A program made the position numbers and the translations under genes. From positions 1 through 64,000 of the forward strand of contig JAGVNJ010000070.1 in the NCBI GenBank assembly GCA_020053305.1: DNA of 64,000 bases, written 5' to 3'. Below the pieces are notes generated by a model, which was not told where the DNA came from, did not search any database, and saw only the letters and a program-made list of their open reading frames with translations. Every line of letters begins with the position of its first letter. Positions within the stretch are counted from its first letter, which is position 1. This document shows, piece after piece, positions 46,963 through 59,014 of the stretch. The DNA is from Candidatus Edwardsiibacteriota bacterium. Lineage in GTDB: Bacteria > Edwardsbacteria > AC1 > EtOH8.

Positions 46963-48525
46963 TTATTTGGCGTATCCTATCCCCCGCGTTTCGCGGATGA
47001 CCGTCACCTTGATCTGCCCGGGATACTGCAGGGATGACTCCACCTTGTGGGCGATCTCGTTGGCCATCTCGGTGGTCCGGCTGTCGCTGACATCCTCCGG
47101 GGTGACGATGATCCGGACCTCGCGTCCGGCCTGGATGGCGTAGGCCTTGCTGACCCCGCTGAACGAATAGGCCACCTCCTCCAGCTTCTCCAGCCGCTTG
47201 ACGTAAGCCTCCAGCGATTCCCTCCTGGCGCCCGGCCGGGCTCCGGAGATGGCGTCGGCCGCCGCGATCAGCACCGAAATGGGCGAGATGAACTCGATAT
47301 CCTCATGGTGGGCGCCGATGGCGTTGATCACTATGGCCGACTCGCCGTAGCGCTTGGCGATGTCCATGCCGATCTGGCTGTGGGTGCCCTCGATGTTGTG
47401 GTCCACCGCCTTGCCGATGTCATGCAGCAGCCCGGCCCGCTTGGCCAGGGCCGAATCCAGCTCCAGCTCCCCGGCCATCATGCTGGCCAGGAAAGCCACT
47501 TCCTTGGAGTGCTGCAGGACGTTCTGGCCGTAGCTGGTGCGGAATTTGAGCCTTCCCAGCAGCAGCAGCAGTTCGGGATGCAGTCCGGGCACCCCCACCT
47601 CCAGGGCCAGCGATTCCCCGGCCTCCTTGATGCTGCGGTCCACATCCTTCTGGGCCTTTTCAATGACCTCCTCGATGCGGGCCGGCTGGATCCGCCCGTC
47701 GGATACCAGCTTCTCCATGGCCATCCGGGCCACCTCCCGGCGCACCGGGTCGAAGGCCGAGATCACGATGGCCTCCGGAGTGTCGTCTATCAGCACCTCC
47801 ACCCCGGTGGCGGCCTCGAAGGCCCGGATGTTGCGGCCCTCCCGGCCGATGATCCGGCCCTTCATCTCGTCGCTGGCCAGCGGCACCACCGAAACTGTGG
47901 TCTCGGCGGTGTGCTCCCCGGCGTAGCGCTGGACCGCCATGGAGATGATCTGGCGGGCCTCCTTCTCGGCGTTCTCCTTGGCCTCGTCCCGGATGACCTT
48001 CATCATCTGGGCGGACTCGTGGCGCACCTGGGTCTCCAGGTTCTGCATCAGTATCTTCTTGGCCTCCTCCTGGGTCAGGCCGGCAATCTGCTCCAGTTTG
48101 GTGTTCTGCTCGTCGATCAGGGTGGTCAGGCGTTCGTCCTTGGCCCGGATCACCCGCTCCTTGGCCACCAGCTCCCGCTCCCGGACCTCGACATCCTTTT
48201 CCTTGCGGTTGATGATGTCCACCTTGTGGTCGATCTGCTTTTCCTTCTCGGTTATCCGGTGCTCGTAATCCTTGAGCTCCTGGCGCCGGCTCTGGGTCTC
48301 CTTTTCAAAATTGGTCTTCAGCCGGTACGATTCCTCCTTGGCCTGCACCGCCGCCGCCTTCTTGTAGGTGGCCGCCTCGCGCTGGGCCTCGGCAATCACC
48401 TTCTCGGCCAGCTTCTCGGCCCCGGCCAGTTTGGCCTCGGAGATCTTCTGGTGTATCAAATATCCCAAAAAGGACCCCAGTCCGGTGCCGGCCACGGCAA
48501 TAATTATCCAGATCACTGTCATCAT
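46963..48525 (-). CDS. rny: Ribonuclease Y
   Basis: N-terminal TM and coiled coil; [54 protein letters not shown]. Confidence 0.97.
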   Translation of the reverse strand: MMTVIWIIIAVAGTGLGSFLGYLIHQKISEAKLAGAEKLAEKVIAEAQREAATYKKAAAVQAKEESYRLKTNFEKETQSRRQELKDYEHRITEKEKQIDHKVDIINRKEKDVEVRERELVAKERVIRAKDERLTTLIDEQNTKLEQIAGLTQEEAKKILMQNLETQVRHESAQMMKVIRDEAKENAEKEARQIISMAVQRYAGEHTAETTVSVVPLASDEMKGRIIGREGRNIRAFEAATGVEVLIDDTPEAIVISAFDPVRREVARMAMEKLVSDGRIQPARIEEVIEKAQKDVDRSIKEAGESLALEVGVPGLHPELLLLLGRLKFRTSYGQNVLQHSKEVAFLASMMAGELELDSALAKRAGLLHDIGKAVDHNIEGTHSQIGMDIAKRYGESAIVINAIGAHHEDIEFISPISVLIAAADAISGARPGARRESLEAYVKRLEKLEEVAYSFSGVSKAYAIQAGREVRIIVTPEDVSDSRTTEMANEIAHKVESSLQYPGQIKVTVIRETRGIGYAK

Positions 48526-48654
48526 GTGTCTTTCCCTTCCTGTTTATATGTAAAAAGTGTCGCGTTAATTAGCATGTTCTGCTCAATGCAAGCTCTTCCC
48601 TCTCCTAATGCTTTAGGAGAGGGGTTGGGGTGAGGTTGCCCGCTGTATCGACCA

Positions 48655-48850
48655 ATAAAAATTCCCCGCCTGTGTCGGGCAAACGGCATCTTTGAACCCA
48701 TTCAAAAGGTGGTACCTCCTCAACCGTTTCAGGCTTCCCCTTGCGGGGCATGCACACCGCGATCGAAGGTTAGGTCCATTAAGAATAGGCGTTGGCTCAA
48801 AAAATATCCGCTGGCTTCGAGCACTGCAGGGAAAATGAACGAACTCTATC
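48655..48850 (-). ncRNA. ssrS: 6S RNA
   Basis: Minus strand GGATATTTTTTGAGCC...GGTGTGCATGCCCCGCAAGGGGAAGCCTGAAACGG...CACCTTTTGAATGGGTTCAAAGATGCCG resembles remembered E. coli 6S; terminal stem TTCCCTGC/GCGGGGAA; TTGCAA-N17-TATATT upstream; directly downstream of zapA. Confidence 0.8.
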
Positions 48851-48857
48851 TAGGCCA

Positions 48858-48886
48858 AATATACTACCATTGGACCGGATTTGCAA
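48858..48886 (-). promoter_or_regulatory. Promoter TTGCAA-N17-TATATT of 6S RNA
   Basis: Minus strand TTGCAA-atccggtccaatggtag-TATATT. Confidence 0.65.
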
Positions 48887-48921
48887 GCCCTTTTTGAAAA
48901 ATATTTTCCGGCCCCAAGCTG

Positions 48922-49191
48922 TTATTCGCCGATCTCCTCCAGCCGGTGACTGAGCTTCTCCATCGCTTTCTCGCGCTCCTGTCTTTCCCGGAACAGCTCA
49001 TCGGCGATGTTGATGGCGGCAAGGATGGCGATCTTGGAAACGGCCCCGGTCACCGACATCTGTGACAGCTGGCGCATCTTCTCGTCCACGTATGCGGCCA
49101 CCCGCTTGACGTATTCGGCGTCCGCCTGCCCTTTGATCCGGTATTCGTTCCCGAAGATCTCAACTTTTATGCCCGGTTTGGATTCGGCCAT
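48922..49191 (-). CDS. zapA: Cell division protein ZapA
   Basis: VEIFGNEYRIKGQADAEYVKRVAAYVDEKMRQLS...KIAILAAINIADELF. Confidence 0.92.
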   Translation of the reverse strand: MAESKPGIKVEIFGNEYRIKGQADAEYVKRVAAYVDEKMRQLSQMSVTGAVSKIAILAAINIADELFRERQEREKAMEKLSHRLEEIGE

Positions 49192-49235
49192 AGCTCTCTA
49201 TGATTATGGTTAAAATTTCCCTGCAGTTCAATTAA

Positions 49236-49511
49236 CTACTGCTGAAGCTTCTCCAGCTTGCCTATTATGTTTTCCAGTTTGTCCTTAAGCTCTTCCTGCG
49301 ATCCCTTAAGCTGCCGGTTCTCATCCTGCAGGGACTTCAGGTCCCCGCCCTTGTCCTCCATAGACTTGATCTTTTTATTCAGGGCCTCCAGCTGTCCCTT
49401 GAGCTGGGCGTTCTCACCCTCCAGTTGATCCTTGGCCTTCTTCAATTGGGTGATGGTCCCGACCGCCTTGTCGATCCTTTCCTCCAGTGCATTCAGTGCG
49501 TCTAAGCTCAT
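49236..49511 (-). CDS. ZapB-like coiled-coil protein
   Basis: MSLDALNALEERIDKAVGTITQLKKAKDQLEGENAQLKGQLE...; all coiled coil, next to zapA; start chosen at 49511. Confidence 0.7.
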   Translation of the reverse strand: MSLDALNALEERIDKAVGTITQLKKAKDQLEGENAQLKGQLEALNKKIKSMEDKGGDLKSLQDENRQLKGSQEELKDKLENIIGKLEKLQQ

Positions 49512-49564
49512 AGATGATCCTCCGAGTTTATATATATAAAATGGCAGGAGCCAAACCAGAATCC

Positions 49565-51628
49565 TTATCTGATATTGGCCTGCAGTTTCCCCTTTAATCC
49601 CTCCACCACTTTTTGATGGATGCCAGAGACCTCGGCGTCGGTCAGGGTCCGGTCGGCCGCCCGGTAGACCAGGGAGAAGGCCATGCTCTTGCGGCCCTGT
49701 TCTATCTGCTTCCCCTGGTACAGGTCGAACAGGGAGACCGATTCCAGTTCGCCCCCGGCCAGCAGTCCGATCAGTTCGGCGACCCGCCGGCATTCCGTCT
49801 GGGCCGGAAGGTCCAGGGCCAGGTCCCGCTTTATTGACGGGTATTTGGGCAGTTCCCGGTACCGGCTCTGCTTCAAACCGGACAGCTCCATCAGAAGTTC
49901 CAGATCGATCTCCAAATAATATATCCGTTCCTTAAGCCCCAGCTTGTCCGCTGCCGACGGATCCAGCTCGCCGCAGCAGCCCAGTATTTTTTTATCGACC
50001 CTGACCAGGGCCGAACGGCCGGGATGCAGAGCCGGGATCTTTTCTGCGGAAAATTCGGCCTCAGCCAGCCCCAGGGAATCCAGCAGGAACTGCAAAGCGC
50101 CTTTGATATCGAAGAAATCGGCCGCCCGGGGCTTGGCATCCCAGAACTGGCCCGCCGCCCGGCCGCACAGCAGGGCCCCCAGACGAAGGCCTTCGTCAGG
50201 AGTTGTTTTTTGGGGCCGGAATATTTTCCCCATTTCGAAAAGCCTGACGCCGTCCAGGCCGTTGTTCAGGTTCTGTCCCGCGGCCTCCAGCAATCCCGGC
50301 AGCAAAATCGTCCTGAGGGCTGATTGGTCCGAGGAGATGGGATTGACCAGTTCCACCGCCGGTTGGGACGGGAAAGCCGGCGACAGGTCCAAAGCCTCCA
50401 GTTGGCCCGGGTCTATCAGGGTCAGGCCGTAATGCTCGGAGAACCCCAGTCCGGTCATGATCTTTGCTATCCCGGCTATAAAAATGTCCTTGGGGCGCTT
50501 GACGGCCGGCACCGCCCAGGGTTCGATCCTATCCCCGGGCAGGTTGTCGTAGCCGAAGATCCGGCCCACCTCCTCTATCAGGTCCACCTCGCGCTCGATA
50601 TCGCTGCGAAAACTGGGGATGTGGACCTCTATGATTTCACCGGAAATTTTTGCCTTCAACTCCAGAGCATTTAAAATCTCAACCGTCCGCTGAACGGGAA
50701 TATCCATTCCCAGCAGGCTGCTGGCCTTTTCCGGACGCAATGTCAGCCGGCGGTATTCGGGGAATTCCGTTTTGGCCACATCCAGAACGCCCGCCGCCAC
50801 CTGGCCTCCGGCCAGTTCGGCTATCAGCTTGGCGGCCCTATCGGCGGCTTTTTTTAGGATCAGCGGATCGGCCCCCCGCTCGAAGCGGTATGAGGCCTCG
50901 GTCTTGAGACCCAACGCCCGGCTTCCTTTGCGTATCAGGTTGGGCTCGAAATAGGCGCTCTCTAAAAGGACATTTTTGGTGTGGTCGGATATCTCCGATT
51001 CCAGGCCGCCCATGATCCCGGCTAGGGCCACCGGCCTCTTGGCATCGGCGATCACTAGGTTTTCGGCCGTAAGTTTTCGCTCCACTCCGTCCAGGGTGGT
51101 GAAATTCTCATTAGGCTTGGCCCGCCTGACCACGATGGTGTGGTCGGCCAGTTTATCATAATCAAACGCATGAAGCGGATGGCCCAATTCGTGCATCACC
51201 AGGTTGGTCACATCCGCCACGTTATTGATGGAACGCAGGCCTATCTTCTCGATCTTCGTTTTAAGCCAGCCGGGGGATTCGGCTATCTTGACCCCGGTGA
51301 TCACCCGGGCCAGATACCTGGGACATCCCGCTCCGTCCTCGATGGACAATTTGGCCAGCTGGTCAATCGGCTGGCCCTTTTCGGCCACCGTGCAGTCGGG
51401 CTGGGTGATCTTCCCGCCGGCCAGGGCCCTGATGTCCCGGGCAATGCCCAGCAATGACAGGCAGTCCGGCCGGTTGGGCGTGATCTCCAGATCCAGCAGA
51501 TGGTCGCCGCCGGACAAAGGCTCGACCGCCTCCACCTCTATGCCGGAGAAGGTCAGCTTGTCGGACAGTTCCTTGACCGTCCAGTTAAAATCTATGAATT
51601 CTTTCAGCCAGTTGTAGGTTATCTTCAT
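49565..51628 (-). CDS. pheT: Phenylalanyl-tRNA synthetase beta subunit (short form)
   Basis: MKITYNWLKEFIDF...LEITPNRPDCLSLLGIARDIRAL; B5, core and C-terminal FDX-ACB; lacks the internal tRNA-bind (EMAP-like) insertion. Confidence 0.94.
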   Translation of the reverse strand: MKITYNWLKEFIDFNWTVKELSDKLTFSGIEVEAVEPLSGGDHLLDLEITPNRPDCLSLLGIARDIRALAGGKITQPDCTVAEKGQPIDQLAKLSIEDGAGCPRYLARVITGVKIAESPGWLKTKIEKIGLRSINNVADVTNLVMHELGHPLHAFDYDKLADHTIVVRRAKPNENFTTLDGVERKLTAENLVIADAKRPVALAGIMGGLESEISDHTKNVLLESAYFEPNLIRKGSRALGLKTEASYRFERGADPLILKKAADRAAKLIAELAGGQVAAGVLDVAKTEFPEYRRLTLRPEKASSLLGMDIPVQRTVEILNALELKAKISGEIIEVHIPSFRSDIEREVDLIEEVGRIFGYDNLPGDRIEPWAVPAVKRPKDIFIAGIAKIMTGLGFSEHYGLTLIDPGQLEALDLSPAFPSQPAVELVNPISSDQSALRTILLPGLLEAAGQNLNNGLDGVRLFEMGKIFRPQKTTPDEGLRLGALLCGRAAGQFWDAKPRAADFFDIKGALQFLLDSLGLAEAEFSAEKIPALHPGRSALVRVDKKILGCCGELDPSAADKLGLKERIYYLEIDLELLMELSGLKQSRYRELPKYPSIKRDLALDLPAQTECRRVAELIGLLAGGELESVSLFDLYQGKQIEQGRKSMAFSLVYRAADRTLTDAEVSGIHQKVVEGLKGKLQANIR

Positions 51629-51730
51629 TTTTAGAACGCTGATTAACGCTGATTTTCCTGATTATTAAAATTCCATACCCCTCCGTCTTGATCCGTGCGA
51701 ATCCGTGTCCCTTTTTAATCTATTGTTGTA

Positions 51731-52756
51731 TCAAAATTGTTCCAGAAACCTCATGTCCCCCTGGTAGAACAGCCGGATATCGTTGATGCCGTACCTCAGC
51801 ATGGCCACCCGCTCCAGCCCCAGCCCCCAGGCAAATCCCTGGTAGATCTCCGGATCGTAACCCACGTTATTGAATACGTTGGGATCCACCATTCCGGCCC
51901 CGGAGATCTCCAGCCAGCCGGACTGCTTGCAGACCCTGCAGCCCTTGCCTCCGCAGAACAGGCAGGAGAAATCATACTCCACGCTGGGCTCGGTGAACGG
52001 AAAGAAATGAGGCCTGAACCGGACCTTTACTTTTTCCCCCAATAGTTGATGAACAAAATAATTTAATATTCCCTTGAAGTCGGCCAGGCTGGCCTTCTTA
52101 TCCACGTAGAGCCCTTCGCACTGGTGGAATACCGGCATATGCGAGGCGTCGATGGCGTCGCGGCGGTAGCACCGCCCCGGGGCGATTATCCGCACCGGCG
52201 GTGGCTGGGACAGCATGGTCCTTATCTGCACCGTGGAGGTATGGGTCCTGAGCAGCAGACTGTTCTCTTTATCAAGGTAGAAAGTGTCCTGCGGATCCCG
52301 CGAAGGATGGCTCTCCGGCGTATTCAACGCATCGAAGTTATTCCAGGCCGTATCCACGTCCGGACCCTCGGCCACCGTGAACCCCATGCCATGGAATATA
52401 TCGGATATCTCCTCCAGCAATTGAGACAACGGGTGCCGGTGCCCGGCAAAAGGCTGCCGCCCGGGCAGGGTGATGTCCACTGTTTCCTGGCTGTGCTGGG
52501 ACTTCCGCTCGGCAGAGGACAACCCGGCCTTCCTGGCATCCAGCAACTGGCCGATCCGGACCTTAAGCTGGTTGGTGGCGGCCCCGAATGACGGCCTCTC
52601 TTCGGGCGGCAGGGAAGATACCGACTTTAAAAGTTCGGTAAGCTCTCCCTTGCGCCCCAGATACAGGACCCTCAGGGCCTCCAGCTCGGCCAGGGACCGG
52701 CAGCCGGAGATCTTGGCCTCGGCTTCGGCTCCAATTATCGCCAGTTTATCTTTCAT
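51731..52756 (-). CDS. pheS: Phenylalanyl-tRNA synthetase alpha subunit
   Basis: GRKGELTELLKSV; HPLSQLLEEISDIFHGMGF; PVFHQCEGLYVD; GLGLERVAMLRYGINDIRLFYQGDMRFLEQF. Confidence 0.97.
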   Translation of the reverse strand: MKDKLAIIGAEAEAKISGCRSLAELEALRVLYLGRKGELTELLKSVSSLPPEERPSFGAATNQLKVRIGQLLDARKAGLSSAERKSQHSQETVDITLPGRQPFAGHRHPLSQLLEEISDIFHGMGFTVAEGPDVDTAWNNFDALNTPESHPSRDPQDTFYLDKENSLLLRTHTSTVQIRTMLSQPPPVRIIAPGRCYRRDAIDASHMPVFHQCEGLYVDKKASLADFKGILNYFVHQLLGEKVKVRFRPHFFPFTEPSVEYDFSCLFCGGKGCRVCKQSGWLEISGAGMVDPNVFNNVGYDPEIYQGFAWGLGLERVAMLRYGINDIRLFYQGDMRFLEQF

Positions 52757-52783
52757 CGGATAAAATGATTCGGCTCAATAACC

Positions 52784-53188
52784 TTAGGCCGGGCCGATCT
52801 CCGGCTTTCCTTTTTCGATCGGGACAGCCTTGGCGGCGGATTCCTTCCTGGCCGCTTCCACGATCCTGGTGAAGGCCAGCGGATCGTGCACCGCCAGCTC
52901 GGCCAGCATCTTGCGGTCGATGGCTATGCTGTTCTTCTTGAGCCCGTTGATGAAGGCATTGTAGGAAATGCCGTTCAGCCGGCAGGCGGCGTTCACCCGG
53001 ACGATCCACAGGCTGCGGAACTCCCGTTTCTTGTTGTGGCGGTCGCGGTAGGCGAACTGCCCGGCCCGCATCACCGCTTCCTTGGCGATGCGGTACAGAT
53101 TCTTTCGGCCACCCCAAAAGCCTTTAGCTTTCTTGAATATCTTTTTCTTTCTCTGCCGGGTGGCGACTGCGGTAGTAACTCTGGACAT
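52784..53188 (-). CDS. rplT: 50S ribosomal protein L20
   Basis: [50 protein letters not shown]. Confidence 0.97.
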   Translation of the reverse strand: MSRVTTAVATRQRKKKIFKKAKGFWGGRKNLYRIAKEAVMRAGQFAYRDRHNKKREFRSLWIVRVNAACRLNGISYNAFINGLKKNSIAIDRKMLAELAVHDPLAFTRIVEAARKESAAKAVPIEKGKPEIGPA

Positions 53189-53238
53189 ACTGCCTAAATA
53201 TCCTTTCTATAAGATCAGGTCGTCAGACCGTGATGGGT

Positions 53239-53436
53239 TTACAGGTTGGGTAATAGTCTCTTGATGCGTTTAAGATTAGCCTTGTCCACCAGGGTCTCCT
53301 GGCGCAGCACACGTTTTCTTTTGCGGCTCTTGACGGTCAGCTTGTGGCTCTTGCAGGCCCGGGAGCGCTTGATCTTGCCGGTGCCGGTGCCTTTCAGACG
53401 CTTGGCGGCCGCCTTGTTGGTCTTGATCTTGGGCAT
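53239..53436 (-). CDS. rpmI: 50S ribosomal protein L35
   Basis: [42 protein letters not shown]. Confidence 0.96.
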   Translation of the reverse strand: MPKIKTNKAAAKRLKGTGTGKIKRSRACKSHKLTVKSRKRKRVLRQETLVDKANLKRIKRLLPNL

Positions 53437-53490
53437 AACACCTCCTGAGGTTTTATGATGTTGGTTTTTATTGTTTCTGCAAAATATAAT

Positions 53491-53518
53491 GCTGCCGGGG
53501 CATAAACAGCCCCCGGCA
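53491..53518 (-). promoter_or_regulatory. Hairpin between infC and rpmI
   Basis: CTGCCGGGGG...CCCCGGCAG inverted repeat within the infC-rpmI-rplT operon. Confidence 0.5.
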
Positions 53519-53557
53519 GTGACCGTTGGATACTACCGCGATGTTTCAGCGATCTCT

Positions 53558-54085
53558 TTAAACTTGCTTGGGGGACACCACCAGGTTGATGGTCCGGCCC
53601 TCCATCTTGGGGGCATGTTCCACGTTGGCCAGCGGGGCGATGTCCTCTATGAAGCGGTCTATCAGCTTCTGGCCCAGGTCCACGTGGGCCATCTCCCGTC
53701 CCCGGAAGCGCATTGAGACCTTGACCTTGTCCCTTTTGGTCAGGAATTCCTTGGCCTGGTTTAGCTTCACCTGATAATCGTGAGCACCCATCTGCGGGCC
53801 CAGGCGGATCTCCTTGACCTTGGTCTGGTGCTGTTTCTTGCGCGATTCCTTAAGTTTCTTCTCCTCGGCGTAGATGAACTTTCCGTAGTCCATTATCTTG
53901 CACACCGGGGGTTTGGCATCGGGGGCTATCTCCACCAGGTCCAGCCCCTGCTCTTCGGCCATTCTTAAGGCTTCGCGGGATTCCAGTATCCCCAACTGGT
54001 TGCCCTCCGCTCCGATCACCCTGATCTCGGGGATTCTGATCCTTTCATTGATTCGGTGTTCTTTCAGAATAGGGCTTTCCTCCAA
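53558..54085 (-). CDS. infC: Translation initiation factor IF-3
   Basis: RINERIRIPEIRVIGAEGNQLGI...DLVEIAPDAKPPVCKIMDYGKFIYAEEKKLKESRKKQ. Confidence 0.97.
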   Translation of the reverse strand: MEESPILKEHRINERIRIPEIRVIGAEGNQLGILESREALRMAEEQGLDLVEIAPDAKPPVCKIMDYGKFIYAEEKKLKESRKKQHQTKVKEIRLGPQMGAHDYQVKLNQAKEFLTKRDKVKVSMRFRGREMAHVDLGQKLIDRFIEDIAPLANVEHAPKMEGRTINLVVSPKQV

Positions 54086-54315
54086 AGTGTTTAGATTGCT
54101 AGTATTATTTTCACAAAGGCACAGTATACGGCCTCTGCGTAATTAACCACTGAAACACGGAACTACGGAAAAATACAAAGCAAGAAACTTAACCGATCTT
54201 CCCTCTGGTTATTATTCCGAAAATTTCAGTGTTTCCGTGGTAAAGCATCTTTGTGACTTGGCGGCTTGGTGTGAGGCAAAGATGATTATTGCTCCGGCAA
54301 CTAAATACAGCAATA

Positions 54316-54460
54316 TGTCATTCCCGCACTTCATTGCATTCAGCATAAACCCTGAGCCAGCGGGGCTTGCATGCCTTACTCAGGGCAGGCTTCCAGCGGG
54401 AATCCAGACCTGGATGCCATTCGGAATTTATCCCGCACTTGGTGCGGGAATGCCATGACA
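54316..54460. repeat. Palindromic MITE/REP-like element
   Basis: Ends TGTCATTCCCGCAC...GTGCGGGAATGCCATGACA with an internal GCGGGAATCCAGACCTGGATGCC palindrome. Confidence 0.6.
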
Positions 54461-54504
54461 AAATGGGTATTGACCCATTTAAACGCTGAAGTAATAACGG
54501 CAAC

Positions 54505-54541
54505 AAAAAAGGCCGGCGGCATATAAAACATGCCACCCGCC
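54505..54541 (-). terminator. Strong terminator upstream of infC
   Basis: GGCGGGTGGCAT-gttttat-ATGCCGCCGGCC + TTTTTT on minus strand (11 of 12 bp paired). Confidence 0.8.
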
Positions 54542-54688
54542 ATAACAGTCAACATTCCGACTGGCTGACCTCGGCTGGCCGCAAATGATCTTGGCCGCCG
54601 GGTGAGAAGCTGCTGCCGGAGACCGGCGCGGATGGCTTCTGCTTTTCATCAATGATTTTAGTGCTGAAAAATATAATATTTTTACAAC
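54505..54688 (-). ncRNA. Candidate structured RNA or attenuator upstream of infC
   Basis: Promoter-like TTGCAT-N17-TATAAT (54695-54723), AGAAGC...GCTTCT and other GC-rich stems, ends at a strong terminator. Confidence 0.5.
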
Positions 54689-54790
54689 TGGAATATTATA
54701 ACAAAAAACGCCTTGAAATGCAAGCAGTTAAATAACTATTATCTTTGCTCATATTTTATCGATTTACAGCCACATCGATTTACAGCCTAA

Positions 54791-54819
54791 TTGACACACA
54801 AATAAAAAGCTGTTATACT
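54791..54819 (+). promoter_or_regulatory. sigma70 promoter TTGACA-N17-TATACT upstream of uvrA
   Basis: Hexamers at 54791-54796 and 54814-54819. Confidence 0.75.
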
Positions 54820-55043
54820 TACCGATTGCGCATCCCTTGAAACACTGGACTCCAAACCCTGATAAGGTAAAAGCAGACAGGATTAACATGAGCGCCTTCG
54901 CTGAAGCTATGGCACTTAAAGAAGCCACGATAAAAGCGTAAGCGAATTTCCTGGATTTATTTTTGTAATTGTTTGCTATACCAAAACTTGATAATCCTGT
55001 AAATCCTGTCAGAAATCGTCTTGAGAAATTAAATTATAAGTTT

Positions 55044-57860
<2,817 letters not shown>

Positions 57861-57874
57861 GGTCTCATCATCTT

Positions 57875-58957
57875 ATGATCCGAAAAAACATAATACTTGT
57901 TTTTCTTGCCCTATCCGGACTGAATTCTGCCGGCCGAGCACAGGACTCCGCCGATTATTTCTACCGGGCCCTGCCCTACGGCAGCCAGGCCAATTACGAT
58001 CCGTTGAACGTCATCATCAACGGCGGATATGGGGTCCTGCAGATACCCAATTACACTGATCGGCGGGCATTGGAATATCCCTACCGGTCATGGTGGAATA
58101 ACCTTTGGGGATACATCGGAAACCCGGTCAATACCATCGACCAATTCGGCTGGAAGCGTTTCCTTTCCACCGAGATATTCCCCACCAGCCTGAATATCGA
58201 AAAACAGCAGTTCTTTCCCAATTATTTTCTGCATGCCCTGGGGGCCGGCATGCATTACCGGGCCACCATGGAATGGTACCGGCACCATCGGTTCCCGCAT
58301 CCGGCAATAGGTTCGGTCTTGACCATGACCGCCTATCACCTGCTTTCCGAGGTGGTGGAGAATCGCAATAATAAAGAGATATCGGTCGATGCCATCGCCG
58401 ACCTGTATGTTTTCGATCCTCTGGGTATAGCACTATTCTCAAATGAGAGTATCTGCCGCTTTTTCTCCCAAAAACTGGAGCTGGCCGAATGGTCCAATCA
58501 GCCGGCCTATAATTTTCACAGCCGCAATATGGAGAACATGGGGCAGTTCTATGTGATGAAATATCCTTTGACCTGCGACAAGCGCTGGAAGGCCTTCTCC
58601 CACTTCGGCCTCAATGCGGTGGCCGGCCTGTCCCGGAAGATCGACCGGGAGAGATCGCTCTCCCTGGGCCTGGGTTTCACGGTCAAGGAACTGACCCCGG
58701 CCCAGGAGGAACAGGTGGGCCGGGCCCTTACCGCCAGGCTGGCATTACGGGCCGGAGCATTTTATGACCTCAACAATTCTTTGATGTGCTCGGTCATATT
58801 TACCGGGATCCCGGAAAGCCGCTTTCGGTTGAATCTCTACCCCGGCCTCCTCAAATATAAGAAAATTACCCCAGGGTTATTCCTCTCACAGGAGTCCGGC
58901 CGGGGCTGGGTAACCGGTATCAAATTGCAATATCTGCCGCTGGGCGCGGCATTCTGA
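57875..58957 (+). CDS. Secreted/outer-membrane hypothetical protein
   Basis: Signal peptide MIRKNIILVFLALSGLNSAGRAQ; no confident family. Confidence 0.55.
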   Translation: MIRKNIILVFLALSGLNSAGRAQDSADYFYRALPYGSQANYDPLNVIINGGYGVLQIPNYTDRRALEYPYRSWWNNLWGYIGNPVNTIDQFGWKRFLSTEIFPTSLNIEKQQFFPNYFLHALGAGMHYRATMEWYRHHRFPHPAIGSVLTMTAYHLLSEVVENRNNKEISVDAIADLYVFDPLGIALFSNESICRFFSQKLELAEWSNQPAYNFHSRNMENMGQFYVMKYPLTCDKRWKAFSHFGLNAVAGLSRKIDRERSLSLGLGFTVKELTPAQEEQVGRALTARLALRAGAFYDLNNSLMCSVIFTGIPESRFRLNLYPGLLKYKKITPGLFLSQESGRGWVTGIKLQYLPLGAAF

Positions 58958-58966
58958 GGTTTTAAA

Positions 58967-59004
58967 CACTGAAGCCCCCGGCAGGAATGCCGGGGGCTTC
59001 AGTG
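58967..59004. terminator. Bidirectional terminator between convergent genes
   Basis: Perfect 17-bp stem CACTGAAGCCCCCGGCA-ggaa-TGCCGGGGGCTTCAGTG. Confidence 0.85.
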
Positions 59005-59014
59005 TGGTATCTTG

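Noticed and set aside
47047-48633. 528-aa plus-strand ORF opposite rny
   Set aside because: Antisense shadow of a clear RNase Y gene
48709-48897. 62-aa plus-strand ORF
   Set aside because: Overlaps the 6S RNA candidate on the opposite strand; no coding support
54890-54943. 17-codon ORF MSAFAEAMALKEATIKA upstream of uvrA
   Set aside because: Too short, no RBS; lies in repeat-word-rich spacer
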